NCBI GenBank assembly: GCA_022652545.1
Contig: JALCRM010000008.1
Location: 62,001 to 126,000 of the forward strand
DNA length: 64,000 nt
From: Lachnospiraceae bacterium
GTDB lineage: Bacteria; Bacillota; Clostridia; Lachnospirales; Lachnospiraceae
Direction: 5' to 3'
Of this stretch, positions 24,533 through 33,051 are shown one piece after another (within the stretch, counting starts at the first letter, position 1; every line of letters begins with the position of its first letter). The notes under the pieces were generated by a model. The model made no database searches. It was not told where the DNA came from and was given only the letters and a program-made list of their open reading frames with translations. The translations under genes and the position numbers were made by a program.

Positions 24533-25984
24533 ATGAATAAACTGCAGATATCGGAGAACGGGCGCTACTTTATCAATCCGGACGGTTCGCCGTTCAGCTT
24601 TCTCGCGGATACGGACTGGACGATGCCGCAGCGGATCGCGTGGCACGATGCCGTCTATTTCATGCAGAAGCGTAAAAGCCAGGGCTTTACTGTCCTGCAG
24701 ATCGTCGCGCTGGATCCGGAGGCTGACCCGGAGATCTGCTCGCCGGCCGGGGAGAAGGCCCTTATCGGGGGCGACCTGGACCATCCGAACGAGAGATATT
24801 TTGCCTATCTCGACAAGCTTCTGACCCTCGCCGAAGAGTACGGCTTCTATGTGCTGCTCCTGCCTGTCTGGGGACAGCTGGTCGTGGGCGAGGACTGGTC
24901 GGGCCATACATACGAAAAGACGGTGACGGTCGACAACGCCTACCGGTACGGCGCTTATATCGGTCATCGGTACAGGGACCGGAAAAACATACTCTGGTGC
25001 CTGGGAGGCGACCGCATGCCCATCCACAAGGGCAGGGATTACCGCCCGGTGTGGAGACAGCTGGCGGAAGGCATCGCGAAGGGCGTGACGGGAAGAGAAC
25101 TGCGCTACAACGTGCCCGACAGGGCCTGGCAGGATGTTTTGATGACCTACCACGCCTGCCACGAGGCGAAGACCGGACTTTGCTCGACGATGTCCTACTG
25201 GACGGAAGAAGACGTCTGGATCCGCTTCATCATGCTGCAGTCCGGGCACGGAACGGAGCCGAGGAACTATGAGCTCGTCGCGGCGGACTATGCACGCACG
25301 CCGGTGCGGCCGGTCTGGGACGGAGAGCCTGCCTATGAGAGAATGCCCACCGCCTGGCCGGACTGCAGGGAGTTCCACGACACGTGGATGGTGCGGCGCA
25401 GAGCGTACTGGTCGCTGCTTTCCGGCGCGTTCGGCTTCACCTACGGGCACGCTTCGGTATGGTGCTCCGTTTCCGAGAAGGAGCGGGATTCGCTGCGGCA
25501 GCTTACCTGGTACGAAGCCCTGCAGAGCGAGGGCTCCTGCCAGATGAAGATCCTGCGCGATTTTATGGAGGACATTGGTATAGCGGCGTTCCGACCGTGC
25601 AGGGAGATCCTCCCCGTAAAGAACGCGGACGCGGATCTGACAAAACACATCGAAGCGGCAGTCAGTGCGGACGGGAAGACCCTGTGCGTCTATTTTCCCG
25701 GCGGCGGAAAAACGAGGCTGAAAGCGGCAGGAGAGATCAGACCTTCCGCTTTTCCGTACCTCTGGTGGTTCTCGCCGCGCGACGGAAAATTTTATGACGC
25801 GGAGGGCAGAGAGACCGCAGAGGCAAAAACGGCGGTCCTGTCACTGGAAGCACCGACCGAAGGCCGGGCGCAGGACTGGGTCGCCATTCTGAAGGCGGAA
25901 AAGAGCGGGCCTCCGGTCAGCAGCCATACCTACGGAGAAGCGCCTGCCGCTGCGGAGGCCGGTAAGGTCTTCAACTGGGGCTGA
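24533..25984 (+). CDS. DUF4038 / GH140-like glycoside hydrolase
   Basis: Clan-A type barrel of the DUF4038 family with a C-terminal collagen-binding-like beta domain, 483 residues. The family includes GH140, whose characterised member releases apiose from pectin side chains. Start 24533 has GGGAGCGGGC upstream. Landmarks: PFSFLADTDWTM at the first strand, an acid/base candidate Asp in CLGGDRM near residue 159 and the nucleophile candidate Glu in WDGEPAYE near 265; a tryptophan-rich terminal domain starts about 370. No signal peptide, so cytoplasmic. Apiose decorates several plant C-glycosides, which fits the cluster, but substrate is inferred. Its end overlaps the convergent GH43 gene by 14 bases. 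Confidence 0.75.
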   Translation: MNKLQISENGRYFINPDGSPFSFLADTDWTMPQRIAWHDAVYFMQKRKSQGFTVLQIVALDPEADPEICSPAGEKALIGGDLDHPNERYFAYLDKLLTLAEEYGFYVLLLPVWGQLVVGEDWSGHTYEKTVTVDNAYRYGAYIGHRYRDRKNILWCLGGDRMPIHKGRDYRPVWRQLAEGIAKGVTGRELRYNVPDRAWQDVLMTYHACHEAKTGLCSTMSYWTEEDVWIRFIMLQSGHGTEPRNYELVAADYARTPVRPVWDGEPAYERMPTAWPDCREFHDTWMVRRRAYWSLLSGAFGFTYGHASVWCSVSEKERDSLRQLTWYEALQSEGSCQMKILRDFMEDIGIAAFRPCREILPVKNADADLTKHIEAAVSADGKTLCVYFPGGGKTRLKAAGEIRPSAFPYLWWFSPRDGKFYDAEGRETAEAKTAVLSLEAPTEGRAQDWVAILKAEKSGPPVSSHTYGEAPAAAEAGKVFNWG

Positions 25985-27602
25985 CCATTTCAAACCAGTC
26001 AAAATCGGCGCGGTTCGTGCTTTCTTCACCGTTCGCCGTGGCAAACATACCGACGATCGTGCCGGACATGCAGCCTACTTTTTCGGGGTTGATGAGCCTG
26101 CCGTCCGCGACGGCGAGGGTGCTAAGGTGCGCTTCGTCCGTACCGCAGCGGAACGTGAAGGCCTCCTCCTGCATTTCGATCTGCAGGACGGCGGTCTCAC
26201 GCGTCCAGGGAAGAAAGGCAATGACCTCCTGTTTTGTCAGGCTTCTGAAACCGGGCATAAACGGAGGACAGTTGAAATCGCAGGTGACGAGCAGCACCCG
26301 TATGCCGGGCACGCCGTTTTCACGGGCAAGCTCCAGGTGAAACTGATGATTCATGGACTGGATCACAGCGAGCCCGGAGCTTTCTTTGTTTTCCGGCACA
26401 AAGCGCACCCGGCATCCGACGCGCACGTGTGTGCCGCACTGGCGTTTGCCGAGGAATGACAGCGTGCGTCCGGTGTCGGGCACGCCGTTCATAGCCATGG
26501 GACGCAGGTCCTCGACGGGCGATTCCCTGAGGCATCTGAGAGAGAGGAAGGAGTCCGCAACCGTATAGTACTCCTGATACGGCGTACCCCAGCTGATCCA
26601 GGAAAGGTCCTCGGGCGGCGTATCGAAGTCATCGCGCGAAGGCGCGGTGGGAAAGACACATTCTTCAAGGGACGCCGGGCCGTCGTACTGCCATTCCACC
26701 TTTCCGGTCTCCGGGCTGAACAGCGGCCAGTCGCGCTCCCAGACGACCGGGCACAGGAACGTTTCCCGGCCGAGGTTCTTGCAGCTGCCGCCCAGCAGGC
26801 GGGAAGCGAGCATCACGGCGTACCGGCTCCCGTCTTCCAGTTCCACGAGGTCGGCGTGTCCGACGTTGAGGATGGGACAGCCAAAACCCATGTGCCGGTG
26901 CGTCAGCACCGGATTCGCGGGATCTCCTTCGTAGAAGCCGAATAATTCGCGGCTGCGCGCACACATGACGGCGTGGTAATGCTCTGTGCCGCCCTCCGCG
27001 ATCAGCAGATAGTACCAGTCGCCGATATGGTAGAGGTGCGGCGCCTCCGGACTGCTCCCGACGCGCAGTGCACTGTTGAAGATCGTGACAGGACTGCCTT
27101 TCATTCTGAAATGTTCAATGTCATACGCGGCGAGCCAGATGCCGCGTTCTTTTTTGCCGGCGCCGTTGTCCCATACATCGCCGGTCCCCATGATACAGGC
27201 GGAGCCGTCGCGGTCAAAGAAAAGCGAGGCGTCGATCCCGGGCACGTCGTCCAGCCAGTGCGGAGCGGACCAGGGGCCGGCAGGGTCGGCGGCTGTGACG
27301 ATGCAGTTGCCGCGGTCGCTGAAATTTGCGACGATCAGATAAAACACGCCGTTCCGGTATCGCAGCGTAGGAGCCATCACACCGCCCACCATGGAGTTTT
27401 TCTCCACCTGGAAGCCGTTTTCCGCGGTCAGGGCGTTTGAGATCTGCTCCCAGTGCGCGAGGTCCCTGCTGTGGAAGACCGGGATACCGGGGCAGAGCTC
27501 GAAACTGGAGCAGGCCAGATAAAAATCCTGCCCCACTCTGCAGATGGTGGGGTCCGGATAGAAACCGGGAATGACAGGGTTGCGGATCGTAAATGCAGAC
27601 AT
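25971..27602 (-). CDS. GH43 glycoside hydrolase (beta-xylosidase/arabinofuranosidase type)
   Basis: Five-bladed beta-propeller hydrolase with a C-terminal beta-sandwich, 543 residues, matching the usual length of two-domain GH43 xylosidases. Start 27602 follows AAAAAGGAGGCAGAAC. Catalytic set: general base Asp17 in GFYPDPT, the pKa-modulating Asp in GIDASLFF and the general acid Glu in SSPEAPH. No signal peptide. It would remove xylose or arabinose from imported glycosides in the cytoplasm. It is the third gene of a minus-strand run behind two AraC-GH39 regulators, which probably control it. Confidence 0.88.
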   Translation of the reverse strand: MSAFTIRNPVIPGFYPDPTICRVGQDFYLACSSFELCPGIPVFHSRDLAHWEQISNALTAENGFQVEKNSMVGGVMAPTLRYRNGVFYLIVANFSDRGNCIVTAADPAGPWSAPHWLDDVPGIDASLFFDRDGSACIMGTGDVWDNGAGKKERGIWLAAYDIEHFRMKGSPVTIFNSALRVGSSPEAPHLYHIGDWYYLLIAEGGTEHYHAVMCARSRELFGFYEGDPANPVLTHRHMGFGCPILNVGHADLVELEDGSRYAVMLASRLLGGSCKNLGRETFLCPVVWERDWPLFSPETGKVEWQYDGPASLEECVFPTAPSRDDFDTPPEDLSWISWGTPYQEYYTVADSFLSLRCLRESPVEDLRPMAMNGVPDTGRTLSFLGKRQCGTHVRVGCRVRFVPENKESSGLAVIQSMNHQFHLELARENGVPGIRVLLVTCDFNCPPFMPGFRSLTKQEVIAFLPWTRETAVLQIEMQEEAFTFRCGTDEAHLSTLAVADGRLINPEKVGCMSGTIVGMFATANGEESTNRADFDWFEMVSPS

Positions 27603-27643
27603 GTTCTGCCTCCTTTTTGTGCCGCTCCCGCAGGGGGCGGAAA

Positions 27644-30196
27644 TTATCTGCTGCGGCCGCTCTGCGGCAGCAGGTGCTGTATTTCGAAAAGACAGAGGTC
27701 GAAGGGCTCCAGTTCCACGTTCAGTGTGAGCGTGCCCTCTGTTTTGACAACGGCCAGCCGGTGCTGCGGTTCGACGAGCTTCCGGCTCATATCCTCGTCT
27801 TCGCGCGTCATGAAGTTCAGGCAGTCCAGCAGGTCCTCTTCATCCGCCCTGCCGCTCTGCAGGATATCGAGGTAGTGATCCAGCAGCGACCCTTTGTGTC
27901 TGCCTAGCCGGTGGGAAAGGATCCTGCAGCGCCCCGGAGGCAGGCCGGTCAGTTCGACCGAAAGCCTCGTCGGCGCATCCTGCCGGAACGCTTCATACGT
28001 CTGCGGCATGGGAAGGTAGTGGATATGCGACAGGCGGTAGGCGGAAGTAAAGTGCACATACTGCCAGGCCAGGAGCTGCCATTTGTTCTCATCCGTGGAA
28101 GTCACCATGTAATTCGGGCCGCAGGCGATGATGCGGCCGCCCATGCGGGACAGAAAGACCGCGGCCAGGAAGGAGATCTTCTGGATGCCCCTTACATCGA
28201 ACATGCCGCAGCCGAGATAAAAGCCCCGGTAGTCGTTCAGGACCCCCGCGTAGCTGTCAAACAGCAGGAAGAAAGCAAGGCAGGCGCAGCCGGAGCCGAT
28301 GAAGTCAGAGACGCTGACGGCGAGGAAAGGTCCCATGTAGGGAGAAAAAGGAATAAAGGAATTCGCGGAGAGCAGCGAGTTGAACTCCGTTACGAAGAGC
28401 GGGGTCTCGCGGTAGGAGGTGGCGTCCTTCAGGGCGCTCAGGCGGCGGTAGCTGCGCTGCAGATAATGGCCGTCTGCGGGGAGCGTCGGATAGGGGACGG
28501 AGTGCCCGGAGAACTGCGCACTGATCGCACCGCTCTCGTACCCGTAAATATAGACGGAGAGAAAGTCGAACGGCGCATTGCTTTTTTCCGCGGCCCGCAG
28601 AAATTCGGCAAAGAGCTCCGCATTGCGCACGGCGTTGAAGCCGGGGCCTCCCACGAGGCAGCCGGGGAGCTCTTTCCTGATCAGTGAACGGAAGGAGAGG
28701 TAGCGGCTGAAATAGGCAGCCGTCGATTCCCGGGGCTGTACCAGCCCGTCGTCGTATTTCATCCAGACTTCAAACCGCCAGGCGGAGAGGTAGCTGCGGC
28801 CGCAGCGGTGCAGTTCATGGCGGAGCAAGGCGGAGAGGGCGCGCAGGCAGTAGTCGTCCGAAGGCTCCTCATTGACCCGGGAATCCGGACGCCCGGCCCG
28901 GAGGAAGCCGCGTATCCCGGTCTTTTCCGGCTTGGGTGTGAGTTCGATGAAAGGCGTAAGCCCCATGGAGAGGAAAAGGTCCAGGATGCGGTCCAGGCTG
29001 CTGAAATCAAAATTTCCGCTTTCCTCGATGTATTCCATGATCTCCGCCGAGAACAGGTTCTGGAACCTGACGTAGCGGAAATGCAGACGGGCCTGCGCTT
29101 CCCGGAGAGTATCCAGATTGGAAGGCGCGAAGATACTGCTCAGTTCGCCGATGTTGATGGTATCGAAGAGAGCGGAACGGGTTTCGACGGCAAAGGTCTC
29201 CCTTACGTCCGCCCGGAGCGGGACGGCGGGGACAGGGCTTTCGTCCTGTATTCCCGGCGGGGAAGCAGTCGTGGTCTCAGCGGCAGGAGGAGCAGGCGCG
29301 GCAGACAGGACCGGTGCGGAAGCAGAAACAGGGCCGCCGGCACTGTCCTGTGCGGCGGCAGAAGGCGCAGTCCCGGCTGCAGGCTCCGGTGCAGACTTCC
29401 GCTCCTGAAGGAGGGCTAGGCGGAATTTGGCGGGCGCCATCCGGTACCTGCTTTCAAAGGCGCGTCCGAATGCGCTGAGACTCGGGAAACCGCTGTCGAT
29501 GGCGATCTGGCTGACGGGGGCGTCGGAGGCCGTCAGTTCATCGACGGCGTGCGACAGGCGCACCTGCCGGAGCAGTTTTGTGAAGGTACTGTGGTCTTCC
29601 CGCCGGATCAGGTCTGCCAGCGACGACTTTGACTGTGAAAGGTCCTCCGACAGCTGCTGCAGCGTGTAGCCCTCCGTATAGTTTTCCTCGAGCAGGCGGT
29701 GGATCTGTGCGATCTGTTCCGCGGCGCTGCCTTCGGAGCCGGCGGTTTCCTGCCGGGACGTCAGGTAGTTCGCCTGCAGGCATGTCTGCAGAGCAAACAA
29801 TGCGCTGTACAGTGCGGGGGAGGTGCTGCCTTCGTTATAGGCGATAGAGATCTCCTGAAGCCGTGCCGCCAGTTCCGCATCGTGGCCGCCGGGATGCTCC
29901 ACGGAGTCGCAGACGACCGCGGAACCGGGACGTGCTGCACTCTGCATGAATACATCGTCCAGGACGATGTCGAGACATTCGTTTTCGCTGATTCTGTTCA
30001 GCGTTCTCTGGGTGCCGGGCGGAAACAGCACGATATCGCCCTGCCCGCAGCGGTCTTCCCGTCCTCTGCGGCGCAGGGACACTTCTCCCCTCAGCACGAG
30101 AAGAAAATGCCAGTAGCTGTCTTTTTCCTCCGAGGTGAAGGTCACTGCCAGATACCGGACATCCAGGTAGCCGGACAGATGCGTGTGGTAATACAT
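27644..30196 (-). CDS. AraC-type regulator fused to a GH39-like domain
   Basis: One-component regulator of 850 residues. Cupin-like sensor in the first ~120 residues, AraC helix-turn-helix pair about 165-265 (ending LSAFGRAFESRYRMAPAKFR), a Pro/Ala/Ser-rich linker of about 70 residues, then a GH39-like barrel and a C-terminal beta domain. At the GH39 acid/base position the sequence is FEVWMKYDD, so the WNEP motif is lost; the nucleophile position keeps Glu in VTEFNSL. It probably binds a glycoside without hydrolysing it and controls nearby genes. The start at 30196 has only a weak ribosome site (AAAGGCG). It lies between the other regulator and GH43. Confidence 0.82.
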   Translation of the reverse strand: MYYHTHLSGYLDVRYLAVTFTSEEKDSYWHFLLVLRGEVSLRRRGREDRCGQGDIVLFPPGTQRTLNRISENECLDIVLDDVFMQSAARPGSAVVCDSVEHPGGHDAELAARLQEISIAYNEGSTSPALYSALFALQTCLQANYLTSRQETAGSEGSAAEQIAQIHRLLEENYTEGYTLQQLSEDLSQSKSSLADLIRREDHSTFTKLLRQVRLSHAVDELTASDAPVSQIAIDSGFPSLSAFGRAFESRYRMAPAKFRLALLQERKSAPEPAAGTAPSAAAQDSAGGPVSASAPVLSAAPAPPAAETTTASPPGIQDESPVPAVPLRADVRETFAVETRSALFDTINIGELSSIFAPSNLDTLREAQARLHFRYVRFQNLFSAEIMEYIEESGNFDFSSLDRILDLFLSMGLTPFIELTPKPEKTGIRGFLRAGRPDSRVNEEPSDDYCLRALSALLRHELHRCGRSYLSAWRFEVWMKYDDGLVQPRESTAAYFSRYLSFRSLIRKELPGCLVGGPGFNAVRNAELFAEFLRAAEKSNAPFDFLSVYIYGYESGAISAQFSGHSVPYPTLPADGHYLQRSYRRLSALKDATSYRETPLFVTEFNSLLSANSFIPFSPYMGPFLAVSVSDFIGSGCACLAFFLLFDSYAGVLNDYRGFYLGCGMFDVRGIQKISFLAAVFLSRMGGRIIACGPNYMVTSTDENKWQLLAWQYVHFTSAYRLSHIHYLPMPQTYEAFRQDAPTRLSVELTGLPPGRCRILSHRLGRHKGSLLDHYLDILQSGRADEEDLLDCLNFMTREDEDMSRKLVEPQHRLAVVKTEGTLTLNVELEPFDLCLFEIQHLLPQSGRSR

Positions 30197-30254
30197 GCGG
30201 GCGCCTTTCTTCTTTATTTGTTCGTCCCGAATATGCCTTTCGGGTGAGTTTCCT

Positions 30255-32663
30255 TCAGCTGCGGTATTCCGCTTCGATCAGGATGCTTTCGTTCGTCTCC
30301 AGCGTGGCGTGAAATTCCAGCGTGCCGGCGGACTTGACGGATTCGATCTGCAGGGACGGCCTGCTCTGTGAATCCAGATAGTCGATCTCGTCGGGACGCA
30401 GCGAGGGCGGGTAGCCGATCTCCTGCCAGCGCTGCAGCAGGTCGCCGTGTCCGCCGCCGATGCAGCGCCTTCGTATCGTCCATTCCCCCTCCGCGACCTC
30501 AGTCAGCGCGACGCGGATGGACAGCGGCGGCGCCTGCACAAAGGCCGAACGGGGAGAGTGGAGGAACGTGAACTTGTCGGCGTGATGGCGGAAGTCGTGT
30601 GAAAAGTGCGAATAATAATGAAACAAAACATGATACCTGCCGTTCCTGTCCGAGGTCACGATGTAGTGTTCGCCGGAAGCGATGATGTTTTCATCCAGGC
30701 TCTGCAGGAAGCGCATGGCATAGTAGCCGGGCTTCTTGAGCCCGTCGCGGCTGAGCAGTCCGTTCCCGCCGAACAGGATGGAGGCGGAGCCCCGGTACTG
30801 CAGCGAAAGGTCGGACGTCAGCCAGTAGCCGAAGCCTGAAACGGCCCCCGTGCTGCCCAGCACCTGCTTCAGGATATAGGAAGCCTGGAAGACGGAGTCG
30901 TTGATATAGTGCTTATAAGTGACGTAGGCGCTGAATTCCGATACATAAAGAGGCAGTGCCTCCAGGCCGTACTTCCGCATGCAGGCGCGCACAGCCATGA
31001 CGCGCGCATGGAAGAAATCCGGGTCCTTCGTGATCTCGGACGCGGAAGAATGCTCGTGGGGATAGATGATGATCGATACAAAGTCCGGCAGTTCCGGGCA
31101 CTCCTTCATTTCCCGAAGGTAGGAGTCCAGCTTTTCCATGGGCAGCGTCGTATGAAAGCACGGAGCCCCCACCCTGGCCTTCGGCACGACGGTATGGATG
31201 GCCTTCTGCAGTGCCCGGAAACGGGACATGTACTGCCGGACGTTTTCCGAACGGTTAAGATCTTCACTGAACAGGATGGGAATTTCAAAACACCACTCCG
31301 AAACAGCTTCGGGGCCGTACCTGTCGACCGACCGGGAGAGGAAGGCAGGCAGGATCCCCAGCTGCCTGTCGGCCCACGCCAGGTCTTCCTCTGTCAGGAC
31401 ATATTCTTCTTTCCCGCCATAAGTCACGTTTTCTACAGGCGCCTGCGAAGCTTCAAAGGGCTTGTTGCTGAAACTCAGGAAGGGGCGCAGGCCGAGATCC
31501 TGCAGGAAATCCAGGATGGAGAAGACTGTCTGGAAGACATATTCGCTGCCGCTTTCGCCGCTGAACATCTGCGTGAGCTGCAGGATATCCTGCAGCCGGC
31601 CGTATTCGAAATGCAGGGTGTTCTGCATAGCGCGCAGCTGTTCGCGGAAGGCGTAGTTCCGGAAGTCGGAACCGCTGCCCAGGTTGATCAGGCGGTTCCA
31701 GGAAATGCGGCGGCGCCGCGTCTGCTGCGCCGAAAAGGCGTACTTTTCTTCCACGTTTTCTTCCACGGAGATCTGGAACGGAGAGAAGTCAGGCAGATAT
31801 TCCCGTATGGCGTCGCTCGCCAGCGCATGGCTGCCGATCACCTCGCAGCCTTCCGAAAGAAAGACGGTCCTGCCGGGGCGGTGCGCGGTGCGGTATTCCT
31901 CAGGCGTGCTGCCTTCTGCCTGGAAGAGCGCGGAGGCGAAGGCTTCATAATTCGGGAAGCCGCTGAGACCTGCCACCTTTTTTGGAGAGACCTCCGAATA
32001 GGCAAGCCGCAGGCAGGCGTTTTTGAGGCGTATGTCCGTCAGCAGGGACGAAAAGGTCGTGCCGCACTGCTTCTTCAGGAAGCCGGAGAGGTACTGCGGC
32101 GTCCAGCCGGCCAGTTCCGCTGCGTCGTTCAGTGTGACTGTTTCATCGGCATGGTCCGACAGATACCGCAGTATTTTCTGAATCCTGGGGCGGGATTTTT
32201 CGGGGCAGCCGGGGACGGGGTCGGGCAAAGGTCTGTTCTGCAGCATTTTGCCGTACATCCAGTCGAGCAGGTCAAAACAGGCAGAGGACAGGTAGAACTT
32301 TTTCTGTGTCTGGTCGTCGAGACAGGCCGTGGTGACACGGCACAGACGGGAGAGCAGGGATCTTGTGGAAAGGGAAGAGACCGGGAAAACGGACCAGGAG
32401 AGGTCAAAAGCCTCCGTCCCGAGCCGTTCCAGCAGAAACTCAGAGTTCCAGTTCAGGATGAGAAGGATGGCGCCGCCGGACGTCTGCAGATCGAAGACGT
32501 CACCGCCGGCAAAGTAAACAGCTTCGTGCTCCTGCAGGACGATGTTCCCGTGTCCGGACTGCAGGGTCACACTGCCGCGCAGCATACACAGAAAGCCATA
32601 GTGTACGGAACCGATATGCATACTGCCGTTCAGGCGGAACAGGGAGATCTCGCAGGGGGTCAT
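30255..32663 (-). CDS. AraC-type regulator fused to a GH39-like domain
   Basis: One-component regulator, 802 residues; cupin-like sensor about 1-100, AraC DNA-binding domain about 165-265 (ending NYEAFASALFQAEGSTPEEYR), GH39-like barrel and terminal beta domain after that. The acid/base region reads CFEIPILFSED, with no Glu equivalent to WNEP; the nucleophile region is YVSEFSAY, keeping Glu. The second helix-turn-helix is more divergent (FPNYEAFASALFQ) than in the others. Start 32663 has AGAGAGG upstream. It diverges from the sugar importer at 33052, so it is the best candidate for its regulator. A TATAAT box with TTGTGC lies upstream. Confidence 0.83.
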   Translation of the reverse strand: MTPCEISLFRLNGSMHIGSVHYGFLCMLRGSVTLQSGHGNIVLQEHEAVYFAGGDVFDLQTSGGAILLILNWNSEFLLERLGTEAFDLSWSVFPVSSLSTRSLLSRLCRVTTACLDDQTQKKFYLSSACFDLLDWMYGKMLQNRPLPDPVPGCPEKSRPRIQKILRYLSDHADETVTLNDAAELAGWTPQYLSGFLKKQCGTTFSSLLTDIRLKNACLRLAYSEVSPKKVAGLSGFPNYEAFASALFQAEGSTPEEYRTAHRPGRTVFLSEGCEVIGSHALASDAIREYLPDFSPFQISVEENVEEKYAFSAQQTRRRRISWNRLINLGSGSDFRNYAFREQLRAMQNTLHFEYGRLQDILQLTQMFSGESGSEYVFQTVFSILDFLQDLGLRPFLSFSNKPFEASQAPVENVTYGGKEEYVLTEEDLAWADRQLGILPAFLSRSVDRYGPEAVSEWCFEIPILFSEDLNRSENVRQYMSRFRALQKAIHTVVPKARVGAPCFHTTLPMEKLDSYLREMKECPELPDFVSIIIYPHEHSSASEITKDPDFFHARVMAVRACMRKYGLEALPLYVSEFSAYVTYKHYINDSVFQASYILKQVLGSTGAVSGFGYWLTSDLSLQYRGSASILFGGNGLLSRDGLKKPGYYAMRFLQSLDENIIASGEHYIVTSDRNGRYHVLFHYYSHFSHDFRHHADKFTFLHSPRSAFVQAPPLSIRVALTEVAEGEWTIRRRCIGGGHGDLLQRWQEIGYPPSLRPDEIDYLDSQSRPSLQIESVKSAGTLEFHATLETNESILIEAEYRS

Positions 32664-33051
32664 GTGACATTTGCCTCTCTGTCAGGTTTCAAATTTGCGT
32701 TTTTGATGCCGCAGAGCAGGAAACAAGGCTATTATAGCCCTATAAATATTAAATGCACAAATAAAATTTTAATATTTTCGGGTTTTCGAAGGACCCCGGA
32801 GAGGGAGGATCCACGTAAAGGATTTCACAAAAAAATATTAAGAAAACGATGACAAAATTAAGAAATCGCGGATCGGGCCGTCCGCAAAAATGAAAACAGG
32901 GAAAAATAGTGAGACAAAATGACGAAGAACACAACTTTATGCAGTGTCAGGTTGGTCAACATTTCGGCTATACTCCAATTATCAAGGCAAGCGACACTGC
33001 AACTGTTCATTCATCATTTTTCATTCATCATTGACCAGGGAGGGCTAACGA
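32664..33051. promoter_or_regulatory. Divergent AT-rich regulatory region
   Basis: This 388-base spacer separates the AraC-GH39 regulator (minus) from the importer operon (plus) and has no coding potential I can support. It is much more AT-rich than its surroundings. On the plus strand, TATACT at 32969-32974 is a -10 candidate for the importer, about 80 bases before the ATG, without a good -35. AraC-family operators are likely here, but I could not define direct repeats by eye. Confidence 0.5.
32731..32760 (-). promoter_or_regulatory. Promoter candidate for the AraC-GH39 gene at 30255-32663
   Basis: On the minus strand, TTGTGC (32760-32755) and TATAAT (32736-32731) are separated by 18 bases. 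The -10 is perfect and the -35 matches TTGACA at four of six positions. Start of transcription would be near 32724, giving a leader of about 60 bases. Confidence 0.5.

Noticed and set aside
30909-32852. Open frame of 647 codons on the plus strand opposite the AraC-GH39 gene.
   Set aside because: Composition is that of an antisense frame and the minus-strand protein has clear domains.
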